This document shows, in pieces, positions 30,490 to 40,696 of a DNA stretch of 64,000 nt. The notes beneath the pieces are model-generated. The model was not told the origin of the DNA. It did no database searches and worked only from the letters and a program-made list of their open reading frames with translations. This stretch comes from Marsupella aquatica (taxonomy: Eukaryota; Marchantiophyta). Location: positions 11,780,001 to 11,844,000 of the forward strand of contig OZ316892.1 in assembly GCA_973895155.1 (NCBI GenBank), given 5' to 3'. A program made the position numbers and the translations under genes. The first letter of the stretch is position 1. Every line of letters begins with the position of its first letter.

Positions 30490-30770
30490 TCCTCCCGGCT
30501 CGCGGGAGGCCCTTCAACTCCCCCCCGCTCGCGTGATCCTCCCAGCTCGCGGGAGGCCCTTTAACTCCCCCCCGCTCGCGTGATCCTCCCAGCTCGCGGG
30601 AGGCCCTTTAACTCCCCCCCCCCGCTCGCTTGCGCTCCTTCAGCTCGCGGAGCCTCATTAATTGCCCGGGCACGCAGCCCTATGGGCTCGCGAGGCAGCC
30701 CCTTCAGCTCGCGGAGCCCCATTAATCGCCCGGGCACGCAGCCCTATGGGCTCGCGAGGCAGCCCCTCTT
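30490..30770 (-). repeat. E2 leader tandem repeats
   Basis: Three units of about 47 bp share CTCGCGGGAGGCCCTT(T/C)AACTCCC (CTCGCGGG at 30499, 30546 and 30593). Two units of about 63 bp follow, ending in CAGCCCTATGGGCTCGCGAGG (about 30640-30702 and 30703-30765). The units carry C-tracts and inverted repeats, matching in kind the hairpin tract of E1. Confidence 0.8.
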
Positions 30771-31127
30771 TCTCTCGGACGGCCACTAATGGGACTCGCC
30801 CTCCTGAGGAGGGATTTATTTAAAAAAACCCCCCCCTCTCCTGACTTTGCAATGGGGGTCTCAACAATAGCTCTTGAAGCAAAACGGTAAGTCCTATGGG
30901 GCTGGTCCTGGCTAGTTTCAAGGTCCCAAAATATTTGCCCACTTAGGTCGCCGCAAATCTTAGAACTATTATGAGAGAAAGAATATAAAGTCACCTGGGG
31001 CATCATCAACCTATAATGACGGAATTAACTAAAAATTAAAAAATGGCTTATTTACATTGACTATTAACAAGGTATCGGCCTTTGCAACCAGTTATGTGTG
31101 ACTTCCCGTGACGGGGTACCCGTCACA

Positions 31128-32993
31128 AAGATATCTCATCTTATTACCAGTCTGATTCTCTACTTGGGCTTTCCACTCCTTAAAAGTGGCAAAAATATCA
31201 GACTTATTGTGTAAAAAGTATATCCACACATACCTTGAGTAATCGTCTATGAACATGACATAGTATAACCATCCAGAATGTGAGGGAGTAGGGGTTGGAC
31301 CCCATACATCACTATGTACATACTCAAGTACCTCCTTGCTGGTGTGAGTTCCAACTCCGAAGGGTTTCCTGTGCTGCTTCCCTAGCACACAGTGCTCACA
31401 AAATTCCAACTTATATGATTGCAAATTAGAAAGTAATCATTTCTTCTGAAGAATAACCAAACCTTTTTCACTCATGTGGCCCAAATGGAAGTGCCATAGC
31501 CGGGCCGTCTTCTCATGAGATAAGGTTACATTGGCTTCATCACAGACTACACTGCCCTCCAAAACGTATAGATTGCAATATCTCTTTCCCTTCAATACAA
31601 CTTTAGTACCAGTTGAAACCTGAAGGACACCATTAGCAGAACTCCACTGATGGCCATTTGCTTCTAAAACTCCAAGTGAAATGATATTTTTCATCATGCT
31701 GGGAATATGTCTCACATTCCTCACCGTTCTCACAACACCATCAAACATCTGAAATCTTACAGATCCAAGTCCCACAACTTGACATGGGATTCCATTTTCC
31801 ATCAACACTGACCCGTTGGAAACCGTGTAAGAACTGAAACAATCTCTCCTAGAGCAAATGTGAAAAGTACATGCACTATCTAGAATCCAGTCATCACTAC
31901 CTGGATTTGACACTACGTTGAGAGCATAACCTTGACATCACAATATGTCATCATCATCGAGTAAATCTACCTCATGCAAGCTGGATGCCGCGTTAGCAGA
32001 GGCAGTAGGGACCTTTACTCGACAATCCCTTTTCATGTAGTCAGGCTTGCCGTAATTCCAACATGCAAGAGGCTTCCTCTCTTGCGATTTCCCTCTGGAT
32101 TTAGATCTCCCTCATGATGTAGATCTAAACCTGTTCTGCCCATTCGTGCGCTGTGCTGCTCTTCCCCTGTTCACATTAAGCGCAGTGCGAGAAGAAGATG
32201 CTGTCTGTGATTGACCTAGCTTCTTCTGAGCATCATCAGACAGTAAAAAGCTCACCACCTCATTATATGAAATGGACTTCAGATCTCTATACAAGAGCAC
32301 CTGTTTCAAGCCCTGATATGACGACGATAAGGAGCTTAGCAGAAGCAAGGCCTTATCCTCATCTTCAACTCCTTTTCCCAGGTTTGACAAATCCACCGCT
32401 AGATTGTCAAACTCATCCAGGTGATCCTGTATTTTGCTCCCTTCCTTGAGCTTGAGGTTCATCAAGAGAGACTTCTTGTACAGCCGGTCTGACGCATATT
32501 CTCGGTAGGACTTCTCTCATAGAGCCTTGAACAGACACACGCAATCCGCATAATCATCCAGCTGCTTGATGATGTGCGGCTTGAGATATAGCATCACTAC
32601 GTTGACAACAATCACCTGCTCTTGTCTCCATTGTCTCACAGAAATCTCCTCCTCTCCATCATACTGCTCTCGCAAAGAGAGCAGATGAGCTAAGCCCATG
32701 GCCCGTAGAACACCCTTCACTTGCTTCTCCCAGAGCAAGTAATCAGTACGACCATCGTACTTCTCCACCTCAAACTTCACTCCTCCGAAACTAGCCATCT
32801 CCCTCTTCTTCCCTACTACTGACAGCTCTGGTAGTAGTACAGCTTCCTCCACTGTACGCCGCACCAGTGATCGTACCGGTGTTACAAGTTCCTCCTCAAA
32901 TGGTAGCAGCTCCTCCTCAGACTCACCGTCTGACCGTCGCGATTATGAAGCTTCACCGACGCCAATTCTTCCAGTATCCACTGAGTCACTCAT
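31128..32993 (-). pseudogene. Copia gag, protease and integrase N-terminal part
   Basis: The frame starts at ATG 32993 (MSDSVDTG). Gag has the copia-type KYDGRTDYLLWEKQVKGVL and LDEFDNLAVDLSNLG regions. The zinc knuckle is damaged: it reads CWNYGKPDYMKRDC, with Tyr in place of the second Cys and of the His. The protease shows DWILDSACTFHIC. The integrase zinc domain is LWHFHLGHMSEKGL...CEHCVLGKQ, followed by the start of the core (SDVWGPTPT, FIDDYSRYVWIYFL). In-frame stops at about 32944, 32517, 32112, 31935 and 31437 all lie in one continuous frame. Most are TGA where Arg is expected. E2 interrupts the core. Confidence 0.9.
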
Positions 32994-34684
32994 ATGAAAC
33001 AATCACGAAAAAACGTCTTTTTTTCAAAACTTCTCATAAAACTCAAAACTCAACACCGCCGCGTAGCCCACAAAGCTAGGAGTCCAATACTGAAATCCGA
33101 AATCAAAATCAAAATTCGACGGAAAAGTTATTCAAATTTCGGTCGGGGTGGGTAAAACCTTGGGAAACTCCCCCGTTTTGACCACCTTGGAGAATAACCA
33201 AAATACCCAGTATAACCCATCGTCGGAATCGCGATGTGATCGGTGTGTCGCCTTGCCAACTTCAATGGCTACGTCCTCGCAAAAAAAGAACCAAAAAAGT
33301 TACCGTTCGGCGGACGGAATCTTTGTCGGACGGCCGAAAAACAGCTCTCTTTTTTTGGGAATATTTCCCGCACAGTACATCAGGTCTCACAGGGGGCCGT
33401 TCCCCCTGTCGGAGCGGTTAAAATGGCGGGTGACCTGTCCCGGGACAGCCACTAGCATCAAACCAAGGAAAAAACCAAAAATAGCCCTTAAAGGGGGCTT
33501 AAAGGCCCCTAAATGAAAATACATGTTAAAAAACGTGCATCCGCGTATGCGCGACGCGAGGCGGGCCAGGCAGGGTATAGGGAGGGCGTATGGTCGGGGC
33601 GAGGGTTTCCATGTACGCGTAAGGCCGGGCTCACGTACAGGCGGCAGCAGCCGCATACAGGCAGCGCAGGGCCACGAGCCGGGAGGCCGTCGCCGGGGGC
33701 AGCAGCTACGAGGGAGGTTCGCGAGGCGGTGGCAGGGCAAGAAGGGGACGCGAGGAGGTGGGTCGGGCGGAGGGAGCCCCCCCTACGAGTGAGGGCAGGG
33801 AGGCTGCAGGGCGCGCGCCGGCCGGCGCTGCGGACCCCGCTTGGTGCGGTTGGGACCGGGGAGGAGAAATGTCGGGGTCTGGAAGGGGACCGGGGAAAAA
33901 AAAGAACTGGTACGCGGGGGGAGGCCGGTACGAGGTGTGTATACACCTCGTATACACACTAAAAAGGGCACAAAAAACCCCCTTTAAGACAAAAAATGAC
34001 CCTTAATGAACAAATGCCGATTACTCACCTAATCAGTCGCTGTTTCTAATGAAGAAAGTGAACGCTGCCGACGGAAAAAGTTTCCGAATTTTACCGGCAT
34101 AGTCTGCAGCTCCAGCAGAGTAAATAATTTCCGCCGTGTCTTCACTCCATGTCAAGTGCCAATCCTGGGCTCAAAATGATCGCCTCGCCGTGATCAATCC
34201 GTTGAGCCGTAGCACTTCGCGTTTCTTCCACTGAGTCGTAAGTCACGAAGGGAAACCCGGTTCAGATGTGAACAAGCTCCATAGCTTGTAAAAAAACCTG
34301 AACGTCCTTCACTCGTCACGACGCACTCGATAACAACTCGGCAACAATCCAGCTACCGAAATGACCAGCTCGCTTCAACGTTCAACTTGAGGTATAATGT
34401 GCGATCCCTCTCGCACCACACAGCTCACACCATTGAAAAATGTGAACTCTGGTCTCTCCCCCAAAAACCCGTCGAACACGAATAAAACCTGAACGATACA
34501 AGCTTCGATTCCTCCGCACCACGGATACCGATCAACGAGTTCTAACCACCGTTAGAAAGCCCTCTCACTAACCTATCCGCTCAGCCACACACATTTGAGT
34601 TTCATGCGACGAAACTCCGAATGTACCATCGACAATGAACGCTGGAAAAACCTATCATGAAAAACCTCGTCACCTCCCAGGCAT
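32994..34684 (-). other. Copia 5' leader
   Basis: About 1.7 kb between the primer site and gag, long for a copia element. It is GC-rich and CpG-rich at 33530-33900, where several overlapping open frames exist on both strands without any domain. A short palindrome, GTGTATACACCTCGTATACAC, lies near 33937-33957, similar in kind to the TGTATACA palindromes in the gypsy leader. Confidence 0.65.
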
Positions 34685-34696
34685 GCTCTGATACCA
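34685..34696 (-). promoter_or_regulatory. Copia primer-binding site (initiator Met tRNA)
   Basis: On the minus strand TGGTATCAGAGC, the classic plant copia/gypsy primer site, lies two bases from the 5' LTR. Confidence 0.95.
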
Positions 34697-34698
34697 CT

Positions 34699-35042
34699 TG
34701 TTGAGCATAGACGACATTCGTAACGACAAGCCCATGAACCATCCAACGCACAATAATCAACACAGAGAGATACGTGGTTCACCTCCACATGAGGCTATGT
34801 CCACGGGAACACACAAGAGCTTTATTGCACTCTAGGCCGACCGGCCATACCAAGCATCCACAGCACAAGCTCTCCCTATCTCTCAACTAGCTCCGTAACA
34901 ATGAGCCTAAGTTTCACCAGGGTCTGGCATCAGCCCTGGCTATATGCACAACAGCACTACCGCTAACATTAGCTAAGTCCTAACCCGAATTAAACTAATT
35001 GTGGTTAGCTCATGAGTCACAAGACTAGAGCAATATCTAACA
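34699..35042 (-). repeat. Copia 5' LTR
   Basis: A 344-bp copy of 14165-14508. It begins TGTTGAGC and ends TCTAACA in plus reading and is flanked by TTAAT on its right. Confidence 0.95.
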
Positions 35043-36679
35043 TTAATGATATATAAGTGAGAGAATAATCAATGGACACATGACTCATTGGCTTGTTGTG
35101 TACAACTATATCTAAATTTTGAACTCTGCCCTTTGACGAATGAAGTCAAAAGAAAATCTGAGCACTGCCACATATTAACAAGTTGGAGAACTAATAGAAC
35201 AAAATGATATCTATCCAACCATTCTTCTACCCAAAAGTCTGAAAAACTAAATATGCTGGTATTGCTAAACAGAACTTAAAGGACTTCTAGCACATACTTT
35301 GTCTAATCTGCAATTGTGGAATATTTCCTGAAAGGCTGAAACTTAAGTACTGTAGCTCACTTATGGAGTGGAGAAGCTTTGGTTCTAAATGGTTGAAAAT
35401 ATTTTCTTAAAATGTGTTTGCTAGAATGTAGCTTTCTGTTGCTAGAGGAAACCACAGACTCTCAACTTGTATCATTGCAAATAGTATAAGCAAAACAATC
35501 AAGTTTGGTGATGCAAAGTACTCAATAGAGGTCACGATAGTATCTTGGGCTGAAAAGAAGATAATGTCCTGCTTCCTTGGGCACTAAGAGTTGAGAAGTA
35601 TTGGTACCCACTAAGTTAGCAGGTTGGAAATGCAGAACTACATAAAAAATAGCTAGGGCCTTATCATGAATCCTCTGTCAAAACTACATTGTGGGAGGAG
35701 TTGTAAAAGTGGTAAAGAGAGCCTAACAGGGGTCACTGTATTTGTCAGCATGCAGCTCTATACAAGCATGCAGCTCTATACAACACTGTATCAACTCCCT
35801 GAAAACAAACTAAACCAACATTACATAAGTCAGATAATTATTTGCAATTGAGAATGCTTACAACATTGTTAGCTTATGACAGCCTGGAATGCACCATAGC
35901 CACCATGGGTATAAATTGATCATTTCAATTCATTCGACAAAACAAAAACCAATTCAAAGGTCCCCTAATTTCTACATATATGCCAATAATGCCCAAAATT
36001 ACCTGCGCCATTGTTGGCTCAGGAATATCAAAATTACCAATATCTAGAGAAGGGGCTCCAAAAGGTCAAGGAGTGTCAAGTTTGTCAGGCATTGAATGAC
36101 ATTATGGTACCCTAATGCTATGATAGACTTGTGATTGACTGAACAACCCAAAGTACTTATTCTTAAATAGTTATGCAACTTGTTTTTCACTGATATTGCC
36201 ATATCCCTTTTGGTGAAATGAATTATGTGTTCCAATCAAAATTTGGAAGACATTTTCATTTATGTCAAAATTACAATTGTAACTAAAGCGGTTACAAGTG
36301 AAACTTTCAGTCATTTCCTTCTTTGTATTAAAATTTTTTTGCATCCTGTTTTGACAGCATGGAGTCCCAATTTTTATGCAGAAAGCAGACAAATACAAAT
36401 AGTCTTGTTTGTCTATGTACATGCTGATGTGGCACTCTCCCATACCAGGAATTTAGCACCCAACCCATTTCCAATAGCTCCCTTGTCGATGGGTAAAACC
36501 TCTCGTGTGCTTGTAATGTGATACTTCATTGAAGAGTCAGATCACGTACAATTTTATGAATTTCTCTGCCCTTCTTTTAAGGTCTACCTATGGCCTCAAC
36601 CAAAGTATGATTTGAAATTTCTCCCTTATCTCTCAATAAATCATTTGATGCTTGAGATTCTTTGAATTGTTTCTAAAAG
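35043..36679. other. AT-rich intergenic DNA
   Basis: No gene recognised. One 16-18-bp direct repeat (CATGCAGCTCTATACAA) occurs twice at about 35749-35782. Confidence 0.4.
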
Positions 36680-37510
36680 ATATTTCCAATGAGCCAAACA
36701 TTGCCAGATTTAATCAAGTATTTAAGAGCTCACTTATGAATTGTTCTACCATGCCTTGATAGTCTAGCTATGTCCTCAACAAAAAATTAAAATAACATCA
36801 AAATTTTCTTCTTTGTCTCTCCTAATTAGAATTCTTAATTTTAAAAAATAGTACAAGATTTTCAATGACCTTATCATTGCTAGATTTCATCATGTTATAA
36901 AGAGCTCATAGATTTATGAATTGCTATGCAGATCCTTAAAATCTAGCAATGTTCTCAACAAAAGCCAATTTCAAATTTCTCCTTCATCTCTCAATGAAAC
37001 CTTTTGTACATAAACAGTTAGAAAAGTTTAGTAATAGCTTTCTAGAGAGCCTAACACTAGTAGATTTTTTCAAGTACTAAGAAGATTATGAAATTTTCTA
37101 TATTTCTTTACCTTTCCCAATCAGCCCCACATTAGAAGAGTTTATTAGGTATTACTGAGATCATAAGTTTACTAATATATCTAGCTTTCCAATGAGCCAA
37201 ACATTGGCAGTTTAGTTAAACACTAAGGAGATAATGAGTTTATGATTTCTTTGGTTTTCCAAGGAACTTAACGTTGGACTTCATCAAGTATCATGAAGAT
37301 CATCAATTTTTAATTTCATTAGCATTTCAATGAGTTTGTCATTCACAAATTTAGTCAAGTAATGCAAAGGTCATGAATTTCTTTAGCTTGTCAATGAATC
37401 TAACATTGCCAGATTTGGTCAAGTACTAAGGAGATTATGAACTTTCCAATGAACATAACATTTATAGATTTTGTCAAGTAGTAAGGTGTCATGTATTTAA
37501 GAAGATCAGG
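36680..37510. repeat. Degenerate tandem array, about 70-90-bp units
   Basis: About nine diverged units share the order CCAATGAGCC(A/T)AACATTG-CAGATTT-GTCAAGTACTAAGGAGAT-ATGAATTTCTTTAGCTTT. Clear examples begin near 36688, 36863, 37055, 37190, 37255, 37330, 37395 and 37450. The array is old, since units differ by many substitutions and indels. It has no coding capacity. Confidence 0.7.
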
Positions 37511-37746
37511 AAGTACTGGTAAGATCAATTTTTTCATAGTATGGAGTCCAAGGGGTTCTAATGATCTTACATTTCTATAGGTTGGCTTTTTCAGAAACAA
37601 GCTAAATTTGTAAAAATACAAGCATTTTGATGTAAAAGCTGATACGTCATTGACAAAACATCCGATTCATTATTTTGTTTGACCCTGTTGGTTGTTATTT
37701 AAAGATTTGCTTTTTTCAACCGGGTCTCATTGTTTTCATGAACAAT

Positions 37747-37881
37747 TGTGTTTGTTTCTTATTGAAAAAATCATTGTTCCTGTTTGTGGCCAGATGTTTT
37801 GCTTGCATTGCTATGGACATTCGTGTTTGTTTCTTATTGAGAACATCATCGTTCCTCTTTGTGACCAAATGTGCCATGTGG
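37747..37881. repeat. Two-copy 78-bp tandem duplication
   Basis: The phrase GTGTTTGTTTCTTATTGA followed by CATCATCGTTCCT-like sequence and TGACCAGATGT occurs twice, offset by about 78 bp. Confidence 0.7.
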
Positions 37882-37910
37882 CTCCAAATGGTCCCATGGG
37901 GTTTGTAAAA

Positions 37911-39184
37911 CATCAAATTGATTGTTTTATCTACCTTATTGTTTGTTATTTGGAAATCTAATTTTTTTGATCTTTTTAGAGTTTATTGGGTCCCACTATT
38001 TTTCCTTGCCACATGTCAAACACAAATAATTCTATGGTTGTGTGGTATAGTAGTTCACCTGAGTTGAGACTCATAGATATAGAGTTGTGACTGTTCCCTT
38101 TAAAACTAAAATAAATATTCAAAATCATGTTTATTTATTTATTATGATTTGGTGACAAAATGTGCCAATGTGGTTGCACGTGGTGCCAAATATTGTGGTT
38201 GCACGCCGTGCCAAAGATTCTAGAAAGAATTTTCCCAAGTAGGTCTGTAAAGAGAAATAAAGCAAAAATACTATCAGAGCAATAGTGTGATGCGCTTCAA
38301 ATAGTTTGAAGGAAAATCAAATTCCCATAGACCATACATTTGACAAGTTTCTCACATAGAGTTTGATGGACTCAATAACACCTTTCTTTGGAATGCGTGT
38401 CGGAACTTCATTAATGTCCAAATATATTCATCATGACAAACCTTATTCGGCCCTGCTTGTCACATTTTGGGAGGACAAAATAATGTACTGTTTTACTTTC
38501 TTACGAATATTATTGACTAAATTATATAAATTCTGGAAAAGTAGATCCACCAGGATTTGCTTGGGGGTTCTGACGGCTTAAGTCAACTATGGTGGACCAA
38601 CAAGGAGTACCATCTGAGAATCAAATTTAAGATGAGATGAAGATTCAAATAACGCGTTTCTCCTACATATTTTATGTACAAATCCTTGTAGGCCAAAAAA
38701 TATTTGTCCTTCATAGGTCTTAGGGTGGATCATGGGAGCATCAATTTCGGATGAGGTCATTGGTAGGAGACTTAAATAACGCGTTCCTCCTACTCTCAGT
38801 ACACATATAATATCTTTTTTTAAAGGTTTGTCAATCAGTCCTTAGGATAGGTAAGGCCTGATGGACCTGCTCACCCAGCTGTGCATGAGATAGTGGAGAC
38901 AAACAACACTTTTTTTTTGGCATGAATGTACATATTTCTTTTTGTCCCAAAAAATGTTTTTGTCAGTCCAAAGTATGTGTCTCTCTTCTGTTGGACCAGC
39001 TGTGCATGAGTTTGGGCTAATGGTAGGTCAAAGGTGGTAGCAGCTGAGCATCAACCGTGTGCTAGAGGAGTAGAGGTCATCAAAACGTAGTTCATCTACG
39101 TCAGCTAGACGTCATAGTTAGAGGGTACTACGCAACATTTACAATAGTTATGCTGTCCACCAGCAGCCAGATATGTATTGAGGA
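37911..39184. other. Intergenic DNA with local duplications
   Basis: No gene recognised. AAATAACGCGTT(T/C)CTCCTAC occurs twice (about 38647 and 38776), indicating a diverged duplication of about 130 bp. Confidence 0.4.
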
Positions 39185-39615
39185 TAACACAGTGATTTAA
39201 ACAAAATATCTGGGCTTATCATGGTATGAAGTGATGTATTGAGTATTGCACTCAATGACTTACAACAAAATATAGGCTTATCATGACATGCATTGACATA
39301 GCCCTACAAAATATCTGGGCGATGTATTGAGAAATGCACTCGAGGACTGCAAACAAAATACAGGTTTATCATGACATGAAGTGACATAACACTCATTGAT
39401 TTAAACAAAAATTCTGGGCTTATCATGGTACCAAGTGACATAATACATGGGGTGTTGTTACATTGCTGTGACATAGCACTCAGTGATTTAAAAACAAAAC
39501 ATCTGAGTTTGATCCTGGGTATGAAATGACATAATACACCACATGTTATCATACTTAAATGTGAAGTGCACTTTGTGATTTGAATAAAACATCTATGAAT
39601 TGACATGATACCCAG
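39185..39615. repeat. Degenerate tandem array, about 70-80-bp units
   Basis: Around six units share TTATCATG(A/G)(C/T)ATGAAGTGACATA-CACTCA(A/G)TGATTTAAACAAAA-ATCTGGG. They lie in the same orientation and have diverged strongly. No function is evident. Confidence 0.75.
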
Positions 39616-40696
39616 TATATCATCATTTTGATGTTAAGTCAAGGAGGCTGTCATTAAGTGAACTAAGCTACTAGTTTGTGCAGACTTGAATGAGCACATG
39701 CTACCCATCCGGTGCTTCGGATGCAAAAGCTTCCCAGACTCTATAGAATGTTACTCAGTTTCTTTCAGTACCAGAGCTTCAGTTAATTCAGTACCAGAGC
39801 GAGTCATGCGAAAGTTTCACCAGATCCTTTTGCAGCAAATCCTAATACATTGGGGCCGTTTTGAAGAAATTGCTGTCAATGGAGACGGATCACCTACTGA
39901 GGCTTGGCTTGGTTCAGCATTTGGTCAGTCCTCTCGTTATGCTGCAAGTGAGACACTCCTAGGCCTTCAAGAGATGCTTCTGGGAATGTGGACGACGAGA
40001 GAATGGCTAAGTAGAACTTTTGCAAGGATGACAGCTCCAATCATCAAATCAATGTGATGGGGTAGGATAAGTGCTTGATGTTACACAATATACTGTTTCC
40101 CAATCACCAAGCGTACCAATACACAGAGTCGCAAATCGGGTCAATCCTTAGCACCACGGAATCTCCAATGTCAAATTATGGCTGAGAAACTAGCTCGCAC
40201 TGCAAATTGCCACAAGACTTCCCTTTGCTATTGCCTGAAACGTTGCTATTAACCCATGTATAATCAAAACCAATCTGGGCTCTTGCCAGCTTAGAAACTA
40301 TCTCTGTGCCTGAAGATTTGCCCAAATATCTTCAGGTGAGGTGTAATTAGAATTCTAGAATTCGGAGGTCCTACTCGTGCGACTTCACAGTACAAACATT
40401 ACTGTCCCCGCAACCAGAAAGACCCCCAGAAATCAGAAAAGAAAGAATTTTGTTTACTAAAGTTTGAAATGGGCCTCAATGACACACAGCTCTATTGGGA
40501 CATTCCTGACTCGCTTGCCTCAGCCGCTTGTCGCATGCTCTTGTGCACACGAGATCAGGCCAGTATAACATCGTATGACTACACGTACAATCAGTCGAGT
40601 ACAGGTTGTATGACGGAATAGCACATACGATCAATAACCTCTAAAGGAAATGAAAATAAATAAATTTGAAAAACTACTCTGCCTGAGAGACGGTGA
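39616..40696. other. Intergenic DNA with one unassigned frame
   Basis: A 123-codon plus-strand frame (39686-40057) contains a plausible helical segment (ETLLGLQEMLLGMWTTREWL). I cannot assign it to a family; it may be an exon remnant or chance. The rest is non-coding, and the part near 40697 may hold the 3' untranslated region of the JAZ gene. Confidence 0.3.

Larger units (their letters stand above)
27099..31127 (-). mobile_element. Element E2: intact LTR-less element with 5-bp TSD
   Basis: A 4.03-kb relative of E1 on the minus strand, inserted in the copia integrase and flanked by AAGAT (27094-27098 and 31128-31132). Plus-strand ends are TGTCACTTGCC and CCCGTCACA. In element orientation it starts with the same terminal palindrome as E1 (31108-31126) and ends GCAAGTGACA. 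It has a GC-rich repeat leader (about 30400-30830), one uninterrupted 618-codon gene and a 3' region with a G-tract. No terminal direct repeats exist. As in E1 the ends are TG..CA with a 5-bp duplication. Confidence 0.9.
14165..35042 (-). mobile_element. Ty1/copia element, minus strand, split by two insertions
   Basis: LTRs of 344 bp (14165-14508 and 34699-35042) are flanked by a perfect 5-bp duplication TTAAT (14160-14164 and 35043-35047). The primer site is complementary to initiator-Met tRNA, and a polypurine tract abuts the left LTR. Without the nested gypsy element and E2 it is about 6.86 kb. Gene order on the minus strand is gag, protease, integrase, reverse transcriptase and RNase H, the copia order. 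The two LTRs differ at about 12 positions (roughly 96.5% identity), nearly all transitions. The coding frame is broken by many stops and two frameshifts, so the element is dead. Confidence 0.95.

Noticed and set aside
33509-33962. Open frames of 117-149 codons in the copia leader
   Set aside because: Composition-driven frames on both strands of a CpG-rich leader, with no recognisable domain.
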